From assembly GCF_002117005.1 (NCBI RefSeq), contig NZ_CP021023.1, positions 372,001 through 436,000 on the forward strand: DNA of 64,000 nucleotides, read 5' to 3'. Both the position numbers and the translations under genes were made by a program. The notes below the pieces were generated by a model. It did no database searches, was not told the origin of the DNA, and saw only the letters and a program-made list of their open reading frames with translations. Shown one piece after another: positions 1-8,233 of this stretch. How positions within the stretch are numbered: the stretch's first letter is position 1; each line of letters opens with the position of its first letter. The stretch comes from Sedimentisphaera salicampi (lineage in GTDB: Bacteria; Planctomycetota; Phycisphaerae; Sedimentisphaerales; Sedimentisphaeraceae).

Positions 1-626
1 GTCGAATAGCACAGCATTGCAATGCGGGGTTTGATGCTGAACTGCCTCGCTGTGTTTGCTGTTGCTAGGGCAATGTCTGCGTGCTGTTCGGGAGTGGGGT
101 TGAGGTTAAGGCCGCAGTCTGAAAAGAGGTAAGTTTCCTCGCCCCTGCATATAAAAAACATACTCGAAACAGTATTAACAGACGGGGCGCATTTGACAAT
201 CTGAAGAGCGGGTCGGATTGTATCGGCCGAGGAATGAACTGCTCCAGCTACGAGCCCGTCGGCATCGTTCTGCTTGAGCATCATTGTGCCGAAATACATA
301 CTGTCCTTAACGGCCTGCTCGGCCTTGGACATATCTATTCCCTTCTTCTTGCGGAGCTGGTAAAATTCTTCAGCATATTCCTGAAGCTTTGGAGAATCAG
401 CCGGATTGACAACGTTTATCATATCCATTGCTGCGCCGGCTTCTTCGAGTTTTGATGTTATGCTTTGTGCATCGCCAAGCATAGTAATTATTGCCATTTT
501 TTCCTTCGAAGCCATCGAAGCAGCATCCACCATGCGCTGGTCTTCCCCTTCAGGCAGAACTATATGTCTGCAGAGAGACTTAGCTTTTTTCGTAATATTT
601 GTTAGAAATTGTTCTGTTTCAGACAT
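1..626 (-). CDS. pta: Phosphate acetyltransferase (3' part cut by window edge)
   Basis: Reading the minus strand from the ATG at 626 gives an open frame that leaves the window at base 1, so only about the first 208 residues are present. It begins MSETEQFLTNITKKAKSL, then IVLPEGEDQRMVDAASMA, and contains DGLVAGAVHSSADTIRPAL, the typical phosphotransacetylase core. The enzyme interconverts acetyl-CoA and acetyl-phosphate in the cytoplasm and usually works with acetate kinase, which is not in view. It is divergent from phosphofructokinase across a 296 bp shared upstream region. The family call is strong. Whether this is a housekeeping Pta or a related phosphate butyryltransferase cannot be settled without the C-terminal half. 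Confidence 0.88.
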   Translation of the reverse strand, partial: MSETEQFLTNITKKAKSLCRHIVLPEGEDQRMVDAASMASKEKMAIITMLGDAQSITSKLEEAGAAMDMINVVNPADSPKLQEYAEEFYQLRKKKGIDMSKAEQAVKDSMYFGTMMLKQNDADGLVAGAVHSSADTIRPALQIVKCAPSVNTVSSMFFICRGEETYLFSDCGLNLNPTPEQHADIALATANTARQFSIKPRIAMLCYS

Positions 627-922
627 TGTGCCAACTTTCTTGAATTGTTAAAAGATAAAAACCACGTCGGAAAATTATAAAAAAACTCTTTTACTGTTCA
701 AGACAGTTTGCAGTTAATCCTGAATATTTTGGAAAAATATCAGCAAAACGATTTCAAACTGAAAATCTGCAATGCTAAGGAAGGGATAATTAAACTATTA
801 TAGTTCCCTTAAGTAAGCAGTCATCAGGAATTTGTATCGTAATTGCAAAACTTTTGTTGTGTTGATAATTTAATCGTGCAGTATATACTAAGCCTTAAAA
901 TAAGAAAAATACAGGGTGAATT
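627..922. promoter_or_regulatory. Divergent upstream region between pta and pfk
   Basis: This 296 bp AT-rich stretch has no credible ORF. It holds the pfk promoter-like boxes at 862-889 and an interrupted dyad at 781-810: AAGGG pairs with CCCTT on the outside, and AACTA-TTA-TAGTT on the inside. The dyad could be an operator serving both genes or a leader hairpin. I see no known riboswitch fold. Confidence 0.45.
862..889 (+). promoter_or_regulatory. Sigma-70-like promoter for pfk
   Basis: TTGATA at 862-867 and TATACT at 884-889 are separated by 16 bp and lie 33 bp before the pfk ATG. Both boxes are close to the vegetative consensus. Confidence 0.5.
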
Positions 923-2041
923 ATGAGCAACAAAACAAAATGCGTAGGAATATTAACCTCCGGCGGCGACTGTCCGGGGCTGAATGCCGCAATCAGAGGC
1001 GTGGCGAAGTCTGCAATGGCAAACGGTTCAAGGGTCGTAGGTTTTCTCGACGGTTTCAGAGGCCTAGTTGAGAACAGAACGATGGTTCTAGAAGACCGGA
1101 ACGTCAGCGGCATACTTACCAACGGCGGTACTATTCTCGGTACAAGCAGGGACAAACCCCGAAAGATGCCAATGGGCGACCAGATTCTTGACGTAACAGA
1201 TATTGCTGTTGCAAACGCTCAGAGAAATCACATAGACTGCCTTGTGTGTCTCGGCGGGAACGGTACGCAGAAGAATGCTATGGATCTGTGCAAGAAGGGG
1301 CTGAATGTTATAACACTGCCCAAAACCATCGATAATGACGTGGCAGAAACCGATATCACATTCGGCTTTGATACGGCAATTGAAATCGCCACAGACGCTA
1401 TTGATAAGCTCCATACTACTGCAACAAGCCATCACAGGGTGATTGTATGCGAGATTATGGGTAACAAGGCTGGCTGGCTCACTCTCGGGGCTGGGATTGC
1501 AGGCGGAGCGGATGTGATTCTCATTCCTGAACTGCCTTACAAAATAGAAAGCATTGTAGATCACCTGCTTGCCCGAAGAAGACATCAGAAAAGATTCTCA
1601 ATTGTTGCTGTGGCAGAGGGTGCAATCTCACAAAAAGAGGCGGATGAGATAAAGGAAAACGGCAAAAAGAAAAAGAAGAAGAAAACATATATGGATGATG
1701 ACGGTACTTACCTAGTTGAAGAAACCACTTCAACCAAGATTGCCCGCAAGATCACTCAGGCCTGCGGAATTGATACAAGGGTTACAAGGCTCGGGCACGT
1801 CCAGCGGGGCGGGAGCCCGTCGGCATCCGACCGCCTGCTTTGTACGAGGCTTGGAACGAAAGTAGGACAGCTGCTTGCTGAGGGGGTTTATAATGTGATG
1901 GTGGGCGTTAAAAATGACAAATGTGTTCCGGTTGATCTGGAGAAGGTTGCCGGAATCACAAGGAAAGTTCCCAGCGACCACGAATGGCTCAAAACTGCTC
2001 TTCTCGTTGACACAAATATGGGGTGTGAACTTAAAATCTAA
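923..2041 (+). CDS. pfkA: 6-phosphofructokinase, mixed-signature (ATP or PPi) type
   Basis: A 372-residue protein of the PfkA family, which phosphorylates fructose 6-phosphate in glycolysis. Visible motifs are GGDCPGLNAAIRG near residue 14, GGNGTQKNA near 109, PKTIDNDV near 131, FGFDTA near 145, the MGNKAGWLTL segment and GHVQRGGSP. The GGNGT box keeps the small Gly that fits ATP, while Lys in PKTIDND is the residue usual in PPi-linked enzymes. This combination occurs in group III or mixed-substrate PFKs, so the phosphoryl donor is not decided by sequence. A Lys-rich insert (seven consecutive Lys near residue 250) precedes a DDDGTY stretch and probably forms a surface loop. The ATG follows an AGGGTG box. 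A bidirectional terminator follows the gene. Confidence 0.93.
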   Translation: MSNKTKCVGILTSGGDCPGLNAAIRGVAKSAMANGSRVVGFLDGFRGLVENRTMVLEDRNVSGILTNGGTILGTSRDKPRKMPMGDQILDVTDIAVANAQRNHIDCLVCLGGNGTQKNAMDLCKKGLNVITLPKTIDNDVAETDITFGFDTAIEIATDAIDKLHTTATSHHRVIVCEIMGNKAGWLTLGAGIAGGADVILIPELPYKIESIVDHLLARRRHQKRFSIVAVAEGAISQKEADEIKENGKKKKKKKTYMDDDGTYLVEETTSTKIARKITQACGIDTRVTRLGHVQRGGSPSASDRLLCTRLGTKVGQLLAEGVYNVMVGVKNDKCVPVDLEKVAGITRKVPSDHEWLKTALLVDTNMGCELKI

Positions 2042-2046
2042 TAAAA

Positions 2047-2086
2047 AAACGGGCACCGCAGGTATTTCTGCTGCTGATGCCCGTTT
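2047..2086. terminator. Bidirectional intrinsic terminator between pfk and the GH-A gene
   Basis: AAACGGGCA at 2047-2055 pairs perfectly with TGCCCGTTT at 2078-2086. The loop contains a short secondary GCAG/CTGC stem. A run of A precedes the left arm, so it can terminate transcription of pfk rightward and of the convergent hydrolase gene leftward. Confidence 0.75.
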
Positions 2087-2136
2087 CTGCATTCAAAAAT
2101 GTTAGGAATATAGATTTTTGAATATACCGTTTCTTC

Positions 2137-3267
2137 TTAATCAGCTTTTAAAAATTTCTTGATGAAATCCACTTCCGCCTGTCTGTAAGGCGTTCCGTCT
2201 TTACGGAAGATATCGTGAAACCATACCGGCGGGTCAGACGGAGCATTATCCGGATCTGATGAAGGAACAGGCCTTATTTGTCCCCCTCTGTCTCTTGTTC
2301 GCGAAGACCACGGCCATTTTGTTCCCGATTTTCCATCAACCAGTCCCCAATTCCAGCAGGAGATCTTTTCCTCCTTGAAAACCGGCAAACAATTCTGGAA
2401 GGTGCTGCCTTTAGTCCTGGCCATATATTCAGTGCAGAAAATCGGTCTGCCGCTGCTGTCCTTCTTTGCAAATTCAATCTGTTTTTGTGTACCTTTTGGA
2501 TTGTGGTATGAGTGAAAGCTGTATATATCGCTGTTTTTTGCGTTTATCCGTTTCGCTTGGTCGTTAGAGCATCCGTTCACGCAGGCAGTAAGTGGCTGAG
2601 ACGGCCTTACATCCCAAGCCCACTGCCACGTATCTTTGAGCAGCTTTATCGGTTTATTGCCTGATCTTCCGGGTTCGTTGTAAAGGTCCCATCCTAAAAT
2701 CCTTTTATCATCTGAAAATTCTGTTAGTATCGTCTTGATGTAGTCTTCAAGTTTTTTCTTTTCAGTCTTGCTTACAGTTCCCTTCTCGTAGGCTTTTGTT
2801 GTAAACCAGCCTGGGCTGTGCTTCCATCCGGAATTGTGCACGCCAGGTACCGGCTTCGGCTGAACGCCCATATGCGGCCAAGCCCAGTGGCAGTCGTCGA
2901 AGAAAACAAACAATGGCCTCATCCCGTGCTTTTGGCAGATGTCCAAGAATTCATCGATTCTTTTAATGAAGCCTTCTTTTTCGTGTTCATAAACAAGATC
3001 ATGCAGATATACGCGGACAGTATTGAATCCCAGCTCTTGTGCCCAGCGGAGCTCCTTGTCGATAGTCTCAGGGTCCCAAGTAAGCTCCTGCCACATCTCA
3101 ATCTGATTTATAGCAGTGCTTGGAAGGAAGTTGCAGCCTACCATCCAAGGCTGCTTCGAGTACCACTGTTTCGCTTTTTCCACGCTCCACTGGGAGTTTC
3201 CCGCTTCAGCAGCGAAGCAGAAGACCATCAATGACAGAAGGGTGATTGCTGTAATCTTTTTTGTCAT
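2137..3267 (-). CDS. Secreted clan GH-A glycoside hydrolase (GH5-like)
   Basis: A 376-residue protein with a Sec signal peptide (MTKKITAITLLSLMVFCFA, cut near AEA). The body has the (beta/alpha)8 clan GH-A pattern: WDLYNEPG gives the probable acid/base Glu198 and FCTEYMAR the probable nucleophile Glu280, each at the end of a predicted strand. FNTVRVYLHD near 82-90 is the usual early strand. Such proteins are often annotated as 1,4-beta-xylanase or cellulase-family hydrolase, but the substrate cannot be read here. No carbohydrate-binding or dockerin module is attached. It is transcribed toward pfk and shares its terminator; upstream is a 429 bp non-coding gap. Confidence 0.78.
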   Translation of the reverse strand: MTKKITAITLLSLMVFCFAAEAGNSQWSVEKAKQWYSKQPWMVGCNFLPSTAINQIEMWQELTWDPETIDKELRWAQELGFNTVRVYLHDLVYEHEKEGFIKRIDEFLDICQKHGMRPLFVFFDDCHWAWPHMGVQPKPVPGVHNSGWKHSPGWFTTKAYEKGTVSKTEKKKLEDYIKTILTEFSDDKRILGWDLYNEPGRSGNKPIKLLKDTWQWAWDVRPSQPLTACVNGCSNDQAKRINAKNSDIYSFHSYHNPKGTQKQIEFAKKDSSGRPIFCTEYMARTKGSTFQNCLPVFKEEKISCWNWGLVDGKSGTKWPWSSRTRDRGGQIRPVPSSDPDNAPSDPPVWFHDIFRKDGTPYRQAEVDFIKKFLKAD

Positions 3268-3696
3268 AGTAAACCTCTTTGCAAATAAATTAAAATTTTT
3301 CTTCTCCGACTTGTCCGTTCAAGAACAGGAAACTGCTATTATAAAGCTTTTTTGCGGCCATAACGAGCCTTGTATAGATATCAGTAGGCCCTCACATATT
3401 ACATGCAAAAAATTAATTTTTTTTTGCATATTAAAACAGGTAACAGGCACCTATTCGATGGGTTGCGATATTTAATCCTGTAAATCCTGTTATTTTCTGT
3501 TTTTCTGCTCCTCGGCCTTCCGCTTCCTCACTTTCACCCAAAGAATAACATTAAAGAGAATTTACACAAAAGATATCATCGTGTCATATTTTTTGCCGAA
3601 GAATATTTTATTGTAAAGCAAAGTTTGATTCCTCTTTTGCATATATTATAATCACCCCCAGATTCTGAAAATATATTTAAAGAGTTGGATAAATAA
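3268..3696. other. 429 bp intergenic region between divergent hydrolase and glmM genes
   Basis: No convincing ORF. It contains an AT-rich dyad at 3403-3429 (ATGCAAAAAA pairing with TTTTTTGCAT) that could form a hairpin, and the glmM promoter boxes at 3625-3652. The stretch 3430-3600 shows nothing I recognise; it has no 4.5S RNA or RNase P signature. Confidence 0.5.
3625..3652 (+). promoter_or_regulatory. Sigma-70-like promoter for glmM
   Basis: TTGATT at 3625-3630 and a perfect TATAAT at 3647-3652 with a 16 bp spacer, 44 bp before the glmM start codon. Confidence 0.55.
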
Positions 3697-5043
3697 ATGG
3701 CTGAAAGAAAACTTTTTGGAACAGACGGGATACGAGGGCTGGCCAACGCATACCCTCTTGATGTTGAAACAGCGGTGAGAACGGGCAAGGCAGCGGCAAA
3801 GATTTTCCGCAGGGAAGAAACTCGTCCAGTGTTTGTGATTGCAAGGGATACAAGGGCATCAGGCTTGGTGCTGGAGGCGGCAATCTCGGCAGGGCTTTGC
3901 GCTATGGGGGCAGATGTAAGGCTGATAGGCGTAATGCCTACGCCAGCAGCAGCAGTTGCAGCGAAGATGATAGATGCAGATGCCGGTATTGTGATAACTG
4001 CCTCGCATAATCCACCCGAGGATAACGGAATAAAATTCTTTTCCAACAAGGGTGTTAAGCTTCCTGATGAGAAGGAGCTTGAGATCGAAAGGCTCATCCT
4101 TGAAGACTCTCTGGATACTTCGCATATTACCGGCGCAGCAGTGGGTAAGATAGTATGTGAGGATTTTAAGCCACAGTTTTCTGATTTTATAACACTTACC
4201 GCAGATAGAGACAGCTTGAAAGAGTTGAAAGTTGTGCTCGACTGCGCAAACGGGGCAGCAAGCCCTGTAGCGGGAGATATTTTCAAAGATCTCGCTTCGG
4301 AGGTGATTGTTGTTAATGATGCCCCTAGCGGAAATAACATAAATCAGGAATGCGGAGCAATGTACCCGGAAAATGCAAGCAAATTCGTGGCTGAAAGCGA
4401 TGCTGATATCGGTATCACCTTCGACGGCGATGCCGACCGACTTATAACCCTCGACGAAAAGGGATGCGTGGTTGACGGGGATATAACTATCTTCCTGCTT
4501 GCTCTTTATTATCAGTCCAAGGGCTGGCTGAAAAATGATTCCGTGGTTGTAACTCAGTACACAAATCTCTCTGTTGATGAAGAGCTTAAAAAACGAGGGA
4601 TTTCTACTGTTCGAGTTGCTAACGGCGATAGATATGTGATTGAGGAAATGCTCAAGAACGGCTATACCCTCGGCGGGGAAAAGAGCGGGCACATTATTCT
4701 GGGAAACTACACTACTACCGGCGACGGGATACTCGCCGCAGTGCATTTTGCCCGAATGGTGAAGGAATCAGGCAAGCCGCTCTCTGAGCTTGCCGGGCAG
4801 ATTGAGCTCTTCCCCCAAGTGATCGATAAGGTTGAGGTGAAACAGAAACGCCCATTTGAAGAGATTCCAGGATTCACTGAGCTTAAGCAAAGTGCAGATT
4901 CAAGGCTCGGCGAAAGCGGAAGGCTGTATGTGCGGTATTCCGGAACGCAGAATGTATGCAGGATAATGGTGGAAGGCCCGGACAGACAGATGCTTGAAGA
5001 GATCAACGAAGAAGCGAAAAAAATTATAGCTGCTGGAGCTTAA
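3697..5043 (+). CDS. glmM: Phosphoglucosamine mutase
   Basis: 448 residues, the normal length for GlmM, which converts glucosamine 6-phosphate to glucosamine 1-phosphate for peptidoglycan and LPS precursors. It begins with KLFGTDGIRG. The phosphoserine loop is TASHNPPEDNGIKFF with Ser103, the Mg-binding loop is DGDADR at 243-248, the sugar-binding loop is GGEKSGHI, and the C-terminal phosphate-binding loop is RYSGTQNVCRIMVEG. All four functional loops are intact. It is followed after 16 bp by a GlmU-like gene, so the two probably form an amino-sugar nucleotide operon from the promoter at 3625-3652. Confidence 0.95.
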   Translation: MAERKLFGTDGIRGLANAYPLDVETAVRTGKAAAKIFRREETRPVFVIARDTRASGLVLEAAISAGLCAMGADVRLIGVMPTPAAAVAAKMIDADAGIVITASHNPPEDNGIKFFSNKGVKLPDEKELEIERLILEDSLDTSHITGAAVGKIVCEDFKPQFSDFITLTADRDSLKELKVVLDCANGAASPVAGDIFKDLASEVIVVNDAPSGNNINQECGAMYPENASKFVAESDADIGITFDGDADRLITLDEKGCVVDGDITIFLLALYYQSKGWLKNDSVVVTQYTNLSVDEELKKRGISTVRVANGDRYVIEEMLKNGYTLGGEKSGHIILGNYTTTGDGILAAVHFARMVKESGKPLSELAGQIELFPQVIDKVEVKQKRPFEEIPGFTELKQSADSRLGESGRLYVRYSGTQNVCRIMVEGPDRQMLEEINEEAKKIIAAGA

Positions 5044-5059
5044 ATATGGAGATAAGCAG

Positions 5060-6103
5060 ATGAAAGTTATTTGTTATGCCGCGATGGAAAGTCCTCAGTG
5101 CAGCCCTCATACTGTAAACAGGCCTGCTGCTATGCTCAAGGCTCTGGACAAGACCGTAATAGAGCATAACCTGCTCGCCTGCGGGGAGGCAGAGGAGTAT
5201 ATTGTTTTTGTAGGGTTTGAGGCAGATAAAATAATAGAAAAGCTCGGTGATGAATTCAACGGAGTGAAAGTTCGGTTCATAACCGCCTCAACAAACTGGA
5301 ATGATTGCCTGACTGAAGTTGAAAGGAGCCTCTTTGATACAAGGCAGGTGCTTTTGTTTAAATGCGACAGCATTTACAGCAAAGAGGATATGCAGATGCT
5401 TGCAGCGGATAGAAATGCAAGGCTCACCTGCGAGGGTAAAGAAGCAAATGCGTTTTCCTTTGACCCAGCAGAAGTTAGCATAAGCGATGATTTTCAAAAA
5501 TGCCTGAGACCTGTGGAAGTGCAGGATTACTGTTTGCCTTTGCGTTATCCTTGGAATTATCTCGAGGCAAATGTTGAGCTGGTGCGAAGGCTCAAGGTCA
5601 GAGAGATAAAGGGGGAAATTGAGGATAATGTAGTAATAAAGGGCGATGTACATATCGCAGAAGGTACGTTAATTAAAAGCGGGACATATATTGAAGGGCC
5701 TGTTTTTATTGATTCAGGCTGCACTGTCGGCCCGTTTGCGTATATACGCAAAGATACGGTTTTAGGAAAAGGTGTTCAGGCAGGCAGGATGGAGATATAT
5801 GATTCGGTACTTATGGACGGGTTTACCTCAAAGCACATCAGCTATGCCGCCCATTCTGTGCTCGGGGAAAACTGCAATTTCGGCGCAGGTACTATAACAG
5901 CAGACTATCGGCACGACGGCGGAAATCATACTACACTTATCGAAAATAAAAAGTTTGATACAGGCAGACGAAAGCTCGGCGCCTTCATTGGCGATAACGT
6001 TAAAACCGGTATCGGAACCCTTATATACCCGGGCAGAAAACTATGGCCTGGGACCTCAAGTTTGCCGGGCGAAGTAATTAAAAAAGATAGATTTAACTCT
6101 TGA
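5060..6103 (+). CDS. GlmU-like protein: degraded nucleotidyltransferase domain plus left-handed beta-helix acyltransferase
   Basis: 347 residues. The first 180 residues keep the outline of a sugar-1-phosphate nucleotidyltransferase (NRPAAMLKALDKTVIEHNLL, later LRYPWNYLEANVELV), but the phosphate-binding GxGTRM loop is replaced by AAMESPQCSPHT. The C-terminal half is a hexapeptide-repeat helix with NCNFGAGTITADYRHDG-type and DTGRRKLGAFIGDNVKTG segments, very like the acetyltransferase half of GlmU and of archaeal ST0452-type enzymes. It likely acetylates glucosamine 1-phosphate made by the preceding GlmM. Whether it still makes UDP-GlcNAc is doubtful from the sequence. Start chosen after the AGATAAGCAG spacer; ATG at 5060. 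Confidence 0.8.
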   Translation: MKVICYAAMESPQCSPHTVNRPAAMLKALDKTVIEHNLLACGEAEEYIVFVGFEADKIIEKLGDEFNGVKVRFITASTNWNDCLTEVERSLFDTRQVLLFKCDSIYSKEDMQMLAADRNARLTCEGKEANAFSFDPAEVSISDDFQKCLRPVEVQDYCLPLRYPWNYLEANVELVRRLKVREIKGEIEDNVVIKGDVHIAEGTLIKSGTYIEGPVFIDSGCTVGPFAYIRKDTVLGKGVQAGRMEIYDSVLMDGFTSKHISYAAHSVLGENCNFGAGTITADYRHDGGNHTTLIENKKFDTGRRKLGAFIGDNVKTGIGTLIYPGRKLWPGTSSLPGEVIKKDRFNS

Positions 6104-6178
6104 CTTAAAACAATTCTCTGTTACGCTAAAAGAACATTTGCAATTTGGCGTTTAACCGTGTATTTGAAAGGCCTACTT

Positions 6179-6991
6179 ATGAAAAACGGTACAATCTTAT
6201 TTGTTTCAGTATTTGCTTTGGCATTCGCTTTGGCAGGGTGCAGTGAGGAAAAGAGATACAGCTCTATTTATACAACAGAGCCAGCTGATGAAGTGCAGCA
6301 GCAAAGCTATGATGCCCCGCCAGAGGCTGCAGAAGTTGATCTGGTGGAAAAGCTTGCTCAGGAAAGACGAGAATATGTGGAGGCTTTAAAGACTCTCAGG
6401 AGTTATTATGAGAACACAGGCAACTTCCGCAAATCTAAATGGGCTGCCAGAGAGCTTGATATGATCGGGGATACTCCGCAGTACAAATTTATTGTTACAG
6501 GTGAGATATCCTCAAAGAATGCTAAAAATCTTGTCTCAGTTCCCGAGGCAGACGAGCTCTTCAAGAAGGCAAACGATTTGTACAATAAAACACGCTTTAC
6601 AATACTCATTGGAGATACACCGGGCTTCAGGAAGGCTCTAAATATGTTCAATGAGCTTATCGAAAAATTTCCAAACAGCGACAAGGTGGATGATGCTGCC
6701 TACAGAGCAGGGCAGATTTATTCATTTTTCAAGGATTACAAGCTTGCAGCCCTTTACTATAAAAGGGCAGTTCAATGGAATCCGGACATAGAGGAATACC
6801 CTGTACGCTTTAAGCTGGCAAGCATACTCGATAAAAAGCTTGGCAAGCGTTCAGAGGCGCTTCGCTACTACGAACTCGCTATTAAAAAAGAAACAGATTA
6901 TCCTGCTAATATTGAAACAGCAGAAATGAGAATCAAAGAGATTCAGAAAACACGCTCTTCTGAGCAGATGAAAGAAAAAATGAAAAACTGA
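6179..6991 (+). CDS. TPR-containing lipoprotein (BamD/YfgC-like architecture)
   Basis: About 270 residues. I place the start at the ATG at 6179 because it begins a good lipoprotein signal (MKNGTILFVSVFALAFALAGC, lipobox LAGC) and follows a GAAAGG ribosome binding site; an upstream GTG at 6158 would add seven unhelpful residues. After an acidic linker and a helical region (ERREYVEALKTLRSYYENTG), TPR-like units appear: FNELIEKFPNSDKVDDAAYRAG and AALYYKRAVQWNP, then RSEALRYYELAIKKE. Such proteins are periplasmic and tether to the outer or inner membrane, often as assembly factors. The specific partner is unknown. A strong terminator follows. Confidence 0.7.
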   Translation: MKNGTILFVSVFALAFALAGCSEEKRYSSIYTTEPADEVQQQSYDAPPEAAEVDLVEKLAQERREYVEALKTLRSYYENTGNFRKSKWAARELDMIGDTPQYKFIVTGEISSKNAKNLVSVPEADELFKKANDLYNKTRFTILIGDTPGFRKALNMFNELIEKFPNSDKVDDAAYRAGQIYSFFKDYKLAALYYKRAVQWNPDIEEYPVRFKLASILDKKLGKRSEALRYYELAIKKETDYPANIETAEMRIKEIQKTRSSEQMKEKMKN

Positions 6992-7012
6992 GCTTTTTGA
7001 AATCGGAAACAT

Positions 7013-7038
7013 AAAGCGGCTTTAATCAAGGCCGCTTT
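7013..7038 (+). terminator. Intrinsic terminator after the TPR lipoprotein gene
   Basis: AAAGCGGC at 7013-7020 pairs with GCCGCTTT at 7031-7038 across a 10-nt loop and runs into a T tract. Confidence 0.85.
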
Positions 7039-7408
7039 TTAATCTCAATAAAAGTCGTCAGATTCGAAATTAAAACGTTAAAACGGCTTGATATTTGATC
7101 TAAAGCAGGTAAAATCAAACCAGCTGTTTAGGAAATTCACATTCAATAAGATATAATTATTTTTTTCTGTTCCCCTTTATGAAATTCATTATTTATTTTT
7201 ATAATATTATAAAAATTACTGATTAAGACAAAACACCAAAACCCTTCTATTTGGGATGCCACACCCCGGGCATCCCTTCTTTTATCTTGCTTTTTAGAGA
7301 TTATTAGAATAATATGTGCAGCAGGACTTTGGTTCAGCTAACGATTGAATCAATGAGAGGAATTATGATTATACTTTAAATCAGGCGTAAAACTTTTTCA
7401 GGATATTT
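7039..7408. other. Non-coding gap with a 22 bp palindrome and an orphan hairpin
   Basis: This AT-rich gap upstream of the receiver-PAS gene has no credible ORF. It contains a TATAAT-like box at 7152-7157, a perfect 22 bp palindrome at 7195-7216 (ATTTTTATAAT then its reverse complement), and a GC-rich hairpin at 7253-7276. A short transcript ending at that hairpin is possible but unproven. Confidence 0.5.
7253..7276 (+). terminator. Orphan terminator-like hairpin upstream of the receiver-PAS gene
   Basis: GGGATGCC at 7253-7260 pairs with GGCATCCC at 7269-7276, followed by a T-rich stretch (TTCTTTTATC). It lies 132 bp before the next start codon and more than 200 bp after the previous terminator, so it may end a small RNA or attenuate the downstream gene. 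Confidence 0.55.
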
Positions 7409-8143
7409 ATGGCTAAAGTTTTGATTATAGATGACAATCCTGACAATCTCAGAGTAGCTGCTACTGTTATCAACAATGCCGGTTATGAGGTAATGCTTGC
7501 TTTAACGGGAAAGGAGGGCCTTGCCTGTGCAACGCATAACAGGCCTGACATAATTCTGCTGGATATTATGATGCCTGAAATGAACGGCTATGAGGTTTGC
7601 AGAAAGCTCAAAGAAAACGAGCACACCTCCGAGATTCCTGTACTTTTTGTAAGCGCACGAGACGAGATAAAAGACATAAAAAGGGCATTCGATGTTGGAG
7701 GGGTTGACCATATCGCAAAGCCCTTTGTTCCTGAGATACTTGCAGTGAGGGTTAATAATCAGCTCGAACATTTCAGGCTGATGAAAAACCTTTCTGAAAG
7801 GGAGAAGATGTTTAAGAATCTTTTCCGTTCAATAAAGCAGCCGATAGCCCTTATAGACAGCAATTATATAATAAAATACTGCAACCTTGAGTTTTCCTCT
7901 GTTTTTGAGCTTTCGCCTAATATGGCAATCGGAAGGAATTGCTTTGAGGTTACCTGCGGCGGGAAAAGTAAATGCTCGCACTGCCCGCTCGCAACAACAT
8001 TTCAGGCAAATGAAACTGCATATCTCGTTAAAAATTACAAGGGACGGGTTTACCGTGCTGAAACCAGCCCTGTAAGCTTTGAAAACAACCATATGAAATA
8101 CGCTTCTCTTACTCTCACAGACATATCAGATTTTACCGTTTAG
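7409..8143 (+). CDS. Response regulator receiver fused to a PAS-like domain
   Basis: 244 residues. Residues 1-122 form a CheY-like receiver with the acid pair Asp8/Asp9, phosphoacceptor Asp52 (LLDIMMPEMNG), Ser82 and Lys104 (KPF). A coiled linker (LMKNLSEREKMFKNLF) leads to a PAS-like domain at about 137-240 with four cysteines (C178, C183, C189, C192) in the pattern C-x4-C-x5-C-x2-C-P. That pattern recurs in PAS domains of many sensor kinases and may bind metal or sense redox state. No DNA-binding or enzymatic output domain and no partner kinase is nearby, so it probably relays by protein contact. The start is the ATG at 7409. Confidence 0.85.
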   Translation: MAKVLIIDDNPDNLRVAATVINNAGYEVMLALTGKEGLACATHNRPDIILLDIMMPEMNGYEVCRKLKENEHTSEIPVLFVSARDEIKDIKRAFDVGGVDHIAKPFVPEILAVRVNNQLEHFRLMKNLSEREKMFKNLFRSIKQPIALIDSNYIIKYCNLEFSSVFELSPNMAIGRNCFEVTCGGKSKCSHCPLATTFQANETAYLVKNYKGRVYRAETSPVSFENNHMKYASLTLTDISDFTV

Positions 8144-8167
8144 CTTGGGTGATTGCCATAAGAAAAA

Positions 8168-8194
8168 TGCCGGCAGCTTACGCAGCCGCCGGCA
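8168..8194 (-). terminator. Terminator for the His-rich lipoprotein gene
   Basis: On the minus strand TGCCGGC and GCCGGCA (8168-8174 and 8188-8194) form a stem followed by a T run (the AAAAA at 8163-8167 on the plus strand). It may also affect the convergent receiver-PAS transcript. Confidence 0.7.
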
Positions 8195-8233
8195 GAGAAT
8201 GAGGAGTAACACTTATATGTGAAAGGAAGTTTC

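Noticed and set aside
3403-3429. ATGCAAAAAA/TTTTTTGCAT dyad
   Set aside because: The stem is nearly all A-T and no gene end adjoins it, so I do not call it a terminator; noted only within the intergenic entry.
3430-3600. 4.5S/SRP RNA in the glmM upstream gap
   Set aside because: An ACAGGTAACAGGCACC stretch is vaguely similar, but the GGAAGCAGC SRP core loop is missing.
3859-4746. 295-residue ORF on the minus strand
   Set aside because: It lies wholly antisense to glmM, whose motifs are intact; composition is that of a shadow frame.
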